From Nitrospinaceae bacterium (GTDB lineage Bacteria > Nitrospinota > Nitrospinia > Nitrospinales > VA-1), in assembly GCA_021604505.1 (NCBI GenBank), contig BQJC01000001.1, positions 1,137,501 to 1,201,500 on the forward strand: a stretch of DNA of 64,000 nucleotides, given 5' to 3'. The position numbers were made by a program, and so were the translations under genes. A model generated the notes under the pieces. That model saw only the letters and a list, made by a program, of their open reading frames with translations. It searched no databases and was not told the DNA's origin. Shown here one piece after another: positions 41,966 to 49,447 of the stretch. Positions within the stretch are counted from its first letter, which is position 1; each line of letters starts with the position of its first letter.

Positions 41966-42046
41966 ATGAATTTCGAAGCAATATTTATTGTTGGAGTTCC
42001 TATTATTTATTTTTCGGTCGTCTTAATTTTTTTATTGAAAATGTAA
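41966..42046 (+). CDS. Tiny single-helix membrane peptide (26 aa)
   Basis: Encodes MNFEAIFIVGVPIIYFSVV then LIFLLKM, a single hydrophobic helix with acidic start and basic end. AGCAGGAGCAGATCC before the ATG is a convincing ribosome-binding site, better than for the similar peptide at 23489. Possibly a small regulator or subunit of a membrane complex; no partner gene is adjacent. The following 42047-42254 holds no gene. Confidence 0.55.
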   Translation: MNFEAIFIVGVPIIYFSVVLIFLLKM

Positions 42047-42254
42047 TGAAATGGTAAGAGGGCTATATCCTCCGTGAGATCCAACAGGATGAAAGCCCTT
42101 CCCAGGACTTTTGTGAATAAAATGCGAGAAATGATTAATCACGATAAGGACAAAAGAGGCTTAAAGCTCGGATTTGGAAATAACAATTCCAAGGGGGGAA
42201 GGGCGATTTTCATTTCCGAGTTTTCAATTTAATCAACCAAAGGCAGGGTAAATA

Positions 42255-42674
42255 ATGAACCAGGGAAAAATAATAATCATTGAAGATGAACCCGATATTT
42301 TTAAAATTCTTATGATGTCAGAGGGGTATGAGTTTTTAGATGCTCCCGACGGAGAAACAGCTAAGGAAATACTAACAACCGCAAACAATTTGTGGGAAGT
42401 CGGGCTGATTATTCTGGATATTAGAATGTCCAGTGTCAAGGGGATGCAGTCCCTTGATCTCTTGACCCGTCAAGTTCCATGGATACCCCTGTTGGCCATT
42501 ACAGGTTTTCCGGACAAAAATTTGGAATCTTTAATTTTAGATAAAGGCGCCAAAGGTGTCCTGGTCAAACCCCTCGAGAAAGAAACATTGCTGGAAATGG
42601 TTGGTAAATTATTTTTTGTTAAAGAAACATCGGAAGATGATGTTCTATCCGTAGTTAAATTTATTAATAAATAA
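42255..42674 (+). CDS. Stand-alone response regulator with shortened first helix
   Basis: A 139-residue receiver-only protein. Acid pocket residues are in IIIEDEPD, phospho-acceptor D55 in IILDIRMSSVKG and Lys in GVLVKPLEKE. Compared with the regulator at 44282, three residues are missing between the acidic pocket and GYEFLDAPDG, which shortens helix 1. The site residues are intact, so it may still be phosphorylated. It lies 121 bp before the HisKA kinase on the same strand, and is probably one of its targets. Confidence 0.85.
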   Translation: MNQGKIIIIEDEPDIFKILMMSEGYEFLDAPDGETAKEILTTANNLWEVGLIILDIRMSSVKGMQSLDLLTRQVPWIPLLAITGFPDKNLESLILDKGAKGVLVKPLEKETLLEMVGKLFFVKETSEDDVLSVVKFINK

Positions 42675-42795
42675 GTGCCTGAATGAAAAGTATTTGACCC
42701 CTCGAAAATATCAGCTGTCAGCCAGGCAGATTGATTGTCCTCATCCGGTAGAATTTTAAATCCAGGACAATGTTAAGCAGGAAAAGGAGACTGTC

Positions 42796-44205
42796 ATGAC
42801 TAAAAATAATTTCTTGGAATTTGAAGGTGAGCAGGATGATTGTGAGCGCAATAAATCTCCTGCAGAAAACATCGCGCCAAACGATAACTGGATTGATTTC
42901 TCTATTCCTACTGGGATGGAACTTTCTCTTTTAGAAATTAGCAAGGCGTGGGGTAAGGTTCAACAAAGAACAGCTGAATATGATGTCATGCATAGGATGG
43001 CAAAAGGACTTCATAATAGCGACTCTATGGAAAATATGTTGAAAGCGGCTATGTCCGCGGTCACTTTTTCGAAAGCATTTAACTTTGAAAAAAGTGCAGG
43101 CGTTTTTCTTATCAATGGAAATACAAGGGAAATTTCCCTGGTATCGAGCATAGGCGATTTTTCAAAAGCATTTTCCAGCCTTGAAAAGGAGATTCTATTC
43201 AGGGATTTTGTTGATTGGGAAAATCCTGATTCGGAAGAGGAGTCATTGAGCAACTGCTGTCTAATAAATCCCAGGAATTCCCAAATTTTGGACGATATAG
43301 AAAACCAGGGATTATATATTGTTCCGCTCAAAGGACACACAGGCCTTATTGGATTGTTGATCTTGTTTGCCAGTGAATCCACTCCTTCTTATGAGCGTAA
43401 CAGAGAAATTCTCCTTTCCATCGGGGGGTTGATCGCTGACGCCATTCAGCATTACTTTTGCCTGGAAAAAGCAAAAAAGCAAAATGAGGAATTAGAAAAA
43501 GCCAATAAGAAGTTAAAAGAATTGAACGAACTTAAAAATAAGTTTCTTGGCATTGCGTCCCATGATCTTAGAACCCCTCTCTACCTGATTAGTGCGTACA
43601 GCGAAATTCTAAAGGACGAATCGATGGCGGAGGTCAAGGAAACCCGGAAAAAGATCGCTGGAAAAATTTTCACCTCAACCAAATTCATGAAAAACCTGTT
43701 GGACAATTTACTGAATATTTCAAAAATTGAGAGCGGACACTATGACTTGGACAAAAAGAATGAGGATTTCAATCGCCTTGCGAAAGAGCAGGTGGAAATT
43801 CACCAGTTCATTGCCCAGAAGAAAGGCATAAAAATACGTTTCAATATGGGGCCGGTTCCCCCTGTGAACTGCGACAAAAACGCCATTATCCAGATAATGG
43901 GAAATTTCATTGGCAATGCGATCAAGTTTTCACCGCCAAACTCGACAATATGCGTTTTCACGGAAAAAAATGACGATTCCGTCCGCTTTTCAGTAAAGGA
44001 TGAAGGCCCTGGAATTTGTCTGGATGAACAAAAGCTATTGTTTGGTGAGTTCCAGACCTTGACTCCCAAGCCCACGGGCGGAGAAAAATCAACCGGACTG
44101 GGACTGGCAATCGTTAAAAAGCTGGTCAATTTACATGCGGGAACTGTTGGAGTGACGTGTGAAACAGGAAAGGGAAGCACCTTCTTTTTTGATCTTCCGG
44201 TCTAA
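42796..44205 (+). CDS. Soluble histidine kinase (GAF-like sensor, HisKA)
   Basis: A 469-residue kinase without TM segments. The N-terminal 230 residues contain a GAF-like sensor (MHRMAKGLHNSDSMENMLKA, ILLSIGGLIADAIQHYF). A coiled coil of Lys/Glu/Leu (about 228-250) joins it to HisKA with phospho-His H256 in GIASHDLRTPLYLIS. The ATPase has N box IMGNFIGNAIKFSPPN, DEGPGI and GLGLAIVKKL. AGGAGACTGTC precedes the ATG. Receivers before (42255) and after (44282) it make a three-gene unit. Signal unknown, cytoplasmic. Confidence 0.88.
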   Translation: MTKNNFLEFEGEQDDCERNKSPAENIAPNDNWIDFSIPTGMELSLLEISKAWGKVQQRTAEYDVMHRMAKGLHNSDSMENMLKAAMSAVTFSKAFNFEKSAGVFLINGNTREISLVSSIGDFSKAFSSLEKEILFRDFVDWENPDSEEESLSNCCLINPRNSQILDDIENQGLYIVPLKGHTGLIGLLILFASESTPSYERNREILLSIGGLIADAIQHYFCLEKAKKQNEELEKANKKLKELNELKNKFLGIASHDLRTPLYLISAYSEILKDESMAEVKETRKKIAGKIFTSTKFMKNLLDNLLNISKIESGHYDLDKKNEDFNRLAKEQVEIHQFIAQKKGIKIRFNMGPVPPVNCDKNAIIQIMGNFIGNAIKFSPPNSTICVFTEKNDDSVRFSVKDEGPGICLDEQKLLFGEFQTLTPKPTGGEKSTGLGLAIVKKLVNLHAGTVGVTCETGKGSTFFFDLPV

Positions 44206-44281
44206 GTTCCAAGACTGGGGTTTAAGGTTAAGAAAAGTATGAAGGAGGCGCAATTAAAAACTTAATCAAAGGAGAAAGAAA

Positions 44282-44677
44282 ATGGTCAAGGGCAGAATTT
44301 TAGTCATAGACGATGAGGAGGATGTGCGTGAAGTATTGAAACTTCATTTGGAAGGCGCGGGGTTTAGTGTTTTGGAGGCTGAAAATGGGGAAGTAGGCAT
44401 TGCTATTCTTCGCTCGGAGGACAATATGGTAAACGTGGGCCTGATCCTGTGCGATATTCGCATGCCCAAGGTCAACGGCGTGGAGTGCGTCGAATTTCTC
44501 AAGCGAGAAGCCCCGGGGATTCCCGTAGTGATGGTGACAGGATACCCGGATACCGAAATGGCAACCGCCTTTTTGAAAAGAGGCGTGAAAGACTATCTGG
44601 TCAAGCCGGTGGAAAAAGAAAAACTATTGAATGTGGTGGATAATATAGTAGCCGCCGGAAAGGACATCGGTCTTTAA
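44282..44677 (+). CDS. Stand-alone response regulator, paralogue of the 22756 gene
   Basis: A 131-residue receiver domain: LVIDDEEDVREVLK, phospho-acceptor D58 in ILCDIRMPKVNG, Lys in DYLVKPVEKE. It shares long identical words with the regulator at 22756-23151, so the two arose by duplication and may be phosphorylated by the same kinase. AAAGGAGAAAGAAA then ATG is a strong start. It follows the soluble kinase by 76 bp and closes the unit, with a rho-independent terminator 19 bp after its stop. Confidence 0.9.
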   Translation: MVKGRILVIDDEEDVREVLKLHLEGAGFSVLEAENGEVGIAILRSEDNMVNVGLILCDIRMPKVNGVECVEFLKREAPGIPVVMVTGYPDTEMATAFLKRGVKDYLVKPVEKEKLLNVVDNIVAAGKDIGL

Positions 44678-44695
44678 TTTCGCTTTGTGTTCCAT

Positions 44696-44735
44696 AGGTT
44701 TTGCAATCTCATTCAGGGGTTGCAAAACCTTTTTA
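44696..44735 (+). terminator. Rho-independent terminator of the 42-44 kb two-component unit
   Basis: AGGTTTTGCAA (44696-44706) and TTGCAAAACCT (44720-44730) form a perfect 11-bp stem followed by TTTTTA. Confidence 0.85.
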
Positions 44736-44914
44736 TGTCAAAATTGACTCCTCGTCTCAATATAGATTAGACACGAAACAATTCATGGGCCGAAAATCCC
44801 ACCTATACTCCTGCTTAAATCGATTACCACAACCTATTGTAAAAAACCGAGATCTCAGGATGGTTGTCCAATTTAAGAGGGTCGCTTGTATGTAAAGTGG
44901 CTTGCCTTGACACA

Positions 44915-44950
44915 ACAAAAAATGGGTTACGGCCTAAACCGTAACCCATT
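44915..44950 (-). terminator. Rho-independent terminator after tRNA-Pro
   Basis: AATGGGTTACGG and CCGTAACCCATT form a perfect 12-bp stem around a 6-base loop (44921-44950). Read on the minus strand, TTTTTT follows it. It lies 8 bases downstream of the tRNA 3' end. Confidence 0.85.
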
Positions 44951-44958
44951 GATTTTAA

Positions 44959-45035
<77 letters not shown>

Positions 45036-45045
45036 ATGATAAAAA

Positions 45046-46179
45046 TCAAGTTTTTTTGTAGAAGAAGTTTTTCAGGTATTTCCAAATGATGATCGACCCC
45101 AGGGCATTGCCGATGGATTTTAACCGCGTACTGCCACCGAGACATTTCTGGCAATAAGGGTGGACGACTTTATTATCCATGAAGCCGCTAATGGCCGCAA
45201 TGATGTGGTCATTGTTTAATATATCGACAATAGGTCGTTCGAACACGTTGCCCGATTTTGTATTGCCGTTGTAGTCCTTGCAACAGTACGTCATGTCGCC
45301 GTTACACAGAATGGCGAAGTGATCCGTCAAGGCACTGCAATAACCCACCTTGGTCGGGATGACGCCGTCGCCCACGAATGCATTGCCCCAGGTGTCGAGG
45401 ATGTACGTCTCGAAAAAAATATTCGGCGCGACATTCACCACGTTCCATTTAAACGTCGATAATTTCTCGATCCGCTTTTCAACATCGGTAATTTCCTCCG
45501 CGGTCATCGGCGGGCAGATTTTGTGGACTTCTTTCGCCCAGCGGCCAAACGTCTGACGAAGCTCCTTCGTATTGTTGATCACGTTCATGGTTCCCAGCGA
45601 CCAGTCTTCGCCCGGAACGTCCGATTTGATCTGCGTGTTCAGAAAATGGACTTTTAATTTCGGCGGCTTCCTATGATTGAGGCAGGCGCCAATGAATTGC
45701 AGGATGCGTTTCTGGTACTCGTCGAATTCCATGCGCCGGGCTTTCCGGGTTTTATAGGATTCCTCATCCGGCGTCTGCAGGGAAATATTCAGCTGGGAGA
45801 CGGTCACCTTTTCCAGGCGGGCGGCCATTTCCTCATTCAGATAAGTTCCATTGGTGGTGATGCCCGTTTTGACCTTGAGCTTCGCCGCGTAGTCCAGAAT
45901 GTCGAAGAACCTCGGATGCATGAACGGTTCGCCCATCACGTGAAAGGTGATCTTCTCCGCCAGATTGTATTCGGCCACCTGGTCGATGATCGAGCAGACG
46001 CGTTCGTAGTCCATGTACTCATACTTGCGCGTCATTTCCTGCTTGGGGCAGAAAGTGCAATCGAAGTTGCACACATTGGTCAATTCGACATGAATCCGTT
46101 GCAGAGGAAACTGCACCAGTTCCCCAATTCTACCGGGAACGGTTTTGCTCTTGATCAATGGTTGGACTTCGGTCAGCAT
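45046..46179 (-). CDS. Radical SAM protein with SPASM-like C-terminal domain
   Basis: A 377-residue radical SAM enzyme. The 4Fe-4S motif CNFDCTFC follows VELTN at about residue 36, and GEPFMHP matches the GGEP region. The C-terminal part has the Cys pattern LCNGDMTYCCKD ... YCQKCLGG, as in SPASM domains that bind extra Fe-S clusters. SPASM enzymes modify peptides, proteins or small molecules. No target peptide is recognised next to it, and the substrate is unknown. It lies upstream of the tRNA-Pro gene and 24 bp downstream of the zinc-ribbon gene on this strand. Confidence 0.82.
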   Translation of the reverse strand: MLTEVQPLIKSKTVPGRIGELVQFPLQRIHVELTNVCNFDCTFCPKQEMTRKYEYMDYERVCSIIDQVAEYNLAEKITFHVMGEPFMHPRFFDILDYAAKLKVKTGITTNGTYLNEEMAARLEKVTVSQLNISLQTPDEESYKTRKARRMEFDEYQKRILQFIGACLNHRKPPKLKVHFLNTQIKSDVPGEDWSLGTMNVINNTKELRQTFGRWAKEVHKICPPMTAEEITDVEKRIEKLSTFKWNVVNVAPNIFFETYILDTWGNAFVGDGVIPTKVGYCSALTDHFAILCNGDMTYCCKDYNGNTKSGNVFERPIVDILNNDHIIAAISGFMDNKVVHPYCQKCLGGSTRLKSIGNALGSIIIWKYLKNFFYKKT

Positions 46180-46202
46180 GAAATTTGATTCAAAACTTTA
46201 AA

Positions 46203-46385
46203 TCATTTATCCCAGACGTAGCGGTTGATGCTTTCGCCTTTAAAGGAATTGTTGGTGACGTTGCGGGTCACATCCTTGGATTTGCATTCAGGGCAGGTGA
46301 CCTTTTTCTTGTCCACCTCAGAGATCTTCATCTCCACCACAAAATCCTTTTTACATTTATTACAGCTGTGGTCGTAGCTTGGCAT
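46203..46385 (-). CDS. FmdB-type zinc-ribbon protein
   Basis: A 60-residue zinc-ribbon protein: MPSYDHSCNKCKKDF and VTCPECKSKDVTR form the two CxxC knuckles of the FmdB/CxxC_CxxC_SSSS family (putative regulatory protein). It is a very common small bacterial protein without proven role. The sequence between the knuckles is of family length. It lies between cmoA and the radical SAM gene on the same strand and may be co-transcribed with them. Confidence 0.85.
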   Translation of the reverse strand: MPSYDHSCNKCKKDFVVEMKISEVDKKKVTCPECKSKDVTRNVTNNSFKGESINRYVWDK

Positions 46386-46422
46386 GTCCTTGCTCCATAA
46401 GTCCTTAACGATACAATAGTTC

Positions 46423-47154
46423 TTACTTCAATGCAACGAAACCGGCGAAGTTGTTCCATTTAAAAAACAACTCCGTCGAAGCGAACCCCGCCGTCATCAG
46501 CAGGTTGATGTTTTCACCGACGGTCCAGGGGGTCAATACATTTTCCAGCGCTTCCCGTTTTCGGGCGATTTCTAACTGAGAGTAGCCCTGGGCTCTTTTA
46601 TAGGCGTGATGAAACTCGATAAAGGTTTTGTCGAATTTAGAGTTATCGCTAATTACTTTTTCGATCAGAATCAGCAACCCCCCGTCGTTTAATTCCTGAA
46701 AAATCTTACGGGTCAGGTTCAGCCGCCCATCCGGCGGGATGAACTGAAGCGTGTAGTTCATGATGACGACGCTGGCGTCCGTTAACGAAAAATCCCCTTC
46801 CAGATCCGCTTCCACCAGTTTCCAGGGCAGGGGAGAGGGTTTCAATTTTTCCTCCGCCTTCAAAAGCATCGGGTTCGAGTTGTCCAGTCCAATCAGGCGT
46901 ATTCCCGAGTCCGCCGGAAGCCGATCCGCCAGGCACGTTAACAGAGTCCCGGTGGAACAACCCAGATCGTAAACGTGCGTTCCCTGGCGGGCGAAACGCG
47001 CGCACCAGTCCACGGCCGATTGCAGGCATTCCCGGTACATAGGAACGCTCCGCTCCAGCATGTCGTCGAAAACCCGCGCCACAGGCTCGTTGAACTCGAA
47101 CTTTTCCGTAGAGCCGGTTTGTCTGAACAGCTTGTCTTTTTCTTGAATCGTCAT
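46423..47154 (-). CDS. cmoA: Carboxy-S-adenosyl-L-methionine synthase CmoA
   Basis: A 243-residue SAM-dependent enzyme that uses prephenate to turn SAM into carboxy-SAM. CmoB then uses this to make 5-oxyacetyluridine at the tRNA wobble position 34. Landmarks are FEFNEPVARVFDDMLERSVP, VYDLGCSTGTLL (SAM binding) and VVIMNYTLQFIPP. It is the CmoA type rather than a plain methyltransferase because of the FDDMLERSVPMY block. cmoB is not in this window. It lies 14 bp after leuA on the same strand. Confidence 0.9.
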   Translation of the reverse strand: MTIQEKDKLFRQTGSTEKFEFNEPVARVFDDMLERSVPMYRECLQSAVDWCARFARQGTHVYDLGCSTGTLLTCLADRLPADSGIRLIGLDNSNPMLLKAEEKLKPSPLPWKLVEADLEGDFSLTDASVVIMNYTLQFIPPDGRLNLTRKIFQELNDGGLLILIEKVISDNSKFDKTFIEFHHAYKRAQGYSQLEIARKREALENVLTPWTVGENINLLMTAGFASTELFFKWNNFAGFVALK

Positions 47155-47168
47155 AATAATGCAGCGCC

Positions 47169-48728
47169 TCAGGGGCCGGGCAATTCCCCGCCGCCCACCG
47201 GTCCCGACTTCGTTTTGATCAACAGCTTGTTGATCGCATTGATGTATGCGAACCCGCTGGCCTCAATGGTGTTCACCCCGGCGCCCTTACCCAGCACCTC
47301 ACGGCTGTCATGGCTGACCCGGACGTTGACCTCGCCTTGCGCGTCCTTGCCGCGAGTTTTTGACATCACCTGGTAATCCAGCAGTTTGCAGGTCAGCCCG
47401 GTGATTTTGTCGATGGCGTTGTAGATGGCATCGACCGGGCCGTCGCCGGTGGCGGTTGCCGAATGCGACTGGCCGTCCCGGCTGGTCAATTCCACACTTC
47501 CCTGGGGAGCGCTTCCCGTTTCGAAATGACTGGTGATTTTGGCCAGCGCGTAGGTGTTCATTTTTTCCTCGGACCATCTCTGCTTCTGGATGAGGGTCAG
47601 GATGTCATCTTCGAAAATTTCTTTTTTCTCATCCGCGAGAATTTTAAATTCCTGAAACACCCGGTCGAGCTCTTCCTGAGTTAAATCATAACCCAGCTGC
47701 TGGCACTTGTGCTGAAGCGCATTGCGGCCCGAGTGCTTGCCCATCACCAGTTCCGAATCCTCACCGCCGATGTCGGCAGGATCCATGATCTCGAACGTAT
47801 CCTTCTTTTTAAGGAACCCATGTTGATGAATACCCGACTCATGCGCGAAAGCGTTTTTGCCGACCACGGCTTTATTTCTCTGCACGAAAAAACCGGTGAG
47901 ACTGCTGACCAGCTTACTGCACGCCATGATGTGTTTTGTGTCGATTCCCGTGTCGATGCCGAAAAAGTCTTTGCGTGTTTTCAAGGCCATGACGATCTCT
48001 TCCATCGCCGCGTTCCCCGCACGCTCGCCGATGCCGTTGATCGTGCACTCTACCTGCCTTGCCCCGGCCTGCACGGCGGCTAAAGAATTAGCGACAGCCA
48101 AACCGAGATCGTTGTGGCAATGGACGCTGATGACGGCTTTGTCGATTCCCCTGGTATTTTTCTTTAAATAATGAATCAAATCGGAAAACTCTCCAGGTAC
48201 CGTGTAACCCACCGTGTCCGGAATGTTAAGCGTGGTGGCTCCGGCGTCGATCATGGCCGCAAGCACATCCACAAGAAAATCTTTTTCCGTGCGCGTCGCA
48301 TCCATTGGGGAAAACTCGATGTCATCGCAGTATTTCTTCGCAAAGTGTATGGCTTTGACGCCCATCTCGATGATCTCTTCCTTGGCCTTCTTGACCATAT
48401 GAACGCGGTGCGATTTTGAAGTCGAGAGAAAAATATGAATTCTGGGCGACTCCGCCTTTTCCAACGCCCTGGCGTTGGCTTCGATATCCTTTTCCAATGC
48501 GCGCGCAAGACCCGCTACGCTGGAACCCTTGACTTCTTCGGCAATTTGCTTGACCGATTCAAAATCACCGGGGGAGGCCGCCGGAAAGCCCGCTTCGATC
48601 ACATCCACCTTGAGCAGGGCCAGTTGCCGGGCAATTTCGAGCTTTTCCTTGATGTTCAAGCTGGCGCCTGGGCATTGTTCCCCGTCACGTAACGTGGTGT
48701 CGAATATAATGAGCTTTTCCGAATTCAT
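47169..48728 (-). CDS. leuA: 2-isopropylmalate synthase
   Basis: A 519-residue enzyme condensing acetyl-CoA with 2-oxoisovalerate, the first step of leucine synthesis. The DRE-TIM barrel shows FDTTLRDGEQCPGASLN, the metal site VHCHNDLGLAVANSLAAV and NGIGERAGNAAMEE. The C-terminal regulatory domain (from about residue 390) senses leucine. The ATG at 48728 gives MNSEKLIIFDTTLRDGEQ, the family start; a GTG at 48743 would add five residues. No leucine attenuator is seen upstream. It is followed by cmoA with 14 bp spacing. Confidence 0.93.
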   Translation of the reverse strand: MNSEKLIIFDTTLRDGEQCPGASLNIKEKLEIARQLALLKVDVIEAGFPAASPGDFESVKQIAEEVKGSSVAGLARALEKDIEANARALEKAESPRIHIFLSTSKSHRVHMVKKAKEEIIEMGVKAIHFAKKYCDDIEFSPMDATRTEKDFLVDVLAAMIDAGATTLNIPDTVGYTVPGEFSDLIHYLKKNTRGIDKAVISVHCHNDLGLAVANSLAAVQAGARQVECTINGIGERAGNAAMEEIVMALKTRKDFFGIDTGIDTKHIMACSKLVSSLTGFFVQRNKAVVGKNAFAHESGIHQHGFLKKKDTFEIMDPADIGGEDSELVMGKHSGRNALQHKCQQLGYDLTQEELDRVFQEFKILADEKKEIFEDDILTLIQKQRWSEEKMNTYALAKITSHFETGSAPQGSVELTSRDGQSHSATATGDGPVDAIYNAIDKITGLTCKLLDYQVMSKTRGKDAQGEVNVRVSHDSREVLGKGAGVNTIEASGFAYINAINKLLIKTKSGPVGGGELPGP

Positions 48729-48813
48729 TGTTAGATATCTCACTCCTGGTTTAAAGAATTAAAAAGGGGTTTTACTTAAACTAAGAAACCGCTGAAGAGG
48801 GAGGAAGCCTGGA

Positions 48814-49134
48814 TCAATCGATGGCGGACTGCGCTTTGAGTCCGGCCTTTTCCATGCCCTCTACCAGTGGCGCAGTCCTGCACAGGCGGAATAGACAGAC
48901 ACATTTATCTTTCAGAAACGATGACATGCAGATGCTTTCATCCCCGCAAGGGAAATTATCATTAAAAAAACGTATAATATCACTTTTACCAGAATTCTGC
49001 TCAAGTTTACAGATATTTAAGCCAGGGGTCGGCCGAAATTTATCCGCCGCCAGTGACAGAAGACTTTGTGTTGCAAGGCTGAGCGAGCATTTGCCGCAAA
49101 AAATTAAGTTGAAAACAGAAACCGTTCCTGCCAT
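48814..49134 (-). CDS. Cys-rich hypothetical ORF upstream of leuA, uncertain
   Basis: A 106-residue frame with eight to nine Cys, including FCGKC near the start and CVCLFRLC near the end, and a plausible protein-like composition. The start ATG 49134 has no proper ribosome-binding distance (GAGG touches it). The opposite-strand frame 48821-49159 covers the same bases, but its translation is less protein-like. It sits in a 700-bp gap between leuA and gltB. Confidence 0.3.
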   Translation of the reverse strand: MAGTVSVFNLIFCGKCSLSLATQSLLSLAADKFRPTPGLNICKLEQNSGKSDIIRFFNDNFPCGDESICMSSFLKDKCVCLFRLCRTAPLVEGMEKAGLKAQSAID

Positions 49135-49290
49135 CCTCTATGGTACATTCCCGCAATAGACGAATTTTAAGAACGATCCCAATCGCCAATATTTTGTCGG
49201 AGATTCGATTTTGTCTGGCGCTGTGAAATTTTTTAGTGTTGATAAGGTAGGTTAATTTGTGTAATAAAAGTAATCTATTTTGAAAAAATT

Positions 49291-49298
49291 GCTATAAT
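49291..49298 (+). promoter_or_regulatory. Extended -10 promoter candidate for gltB
   Basis: TGCTATAAT with a perfect TATAAT at 49293-49298 and the TGn extension, about 150 bp upstream of gltB. A fitting -35 box is not visible (GTAATC), as is usual for extended -10 promoters. Confidence 0.5.
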
Positions 49299-49447
49299 AT
49301 TTGAAAAACCTGCTTTTAATGCAGAGGCATACTATTTGCATTTATTTAGGATTTGAATATCGTTCACCTGAAAAATCCTGCCGAAAGGCATATAATACCT
49401 TCTTCCCCTTGCGGGAGCAGAATAACTAACACCATCTAATTTTGAAT

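Noticed and set aside
48821-49159. Plus-strand ORF of 112 codons
   Set aside because: Composition is not protein-like and no ribosome site precedes it; it mirrors the minus-strand Cys-rich frame.
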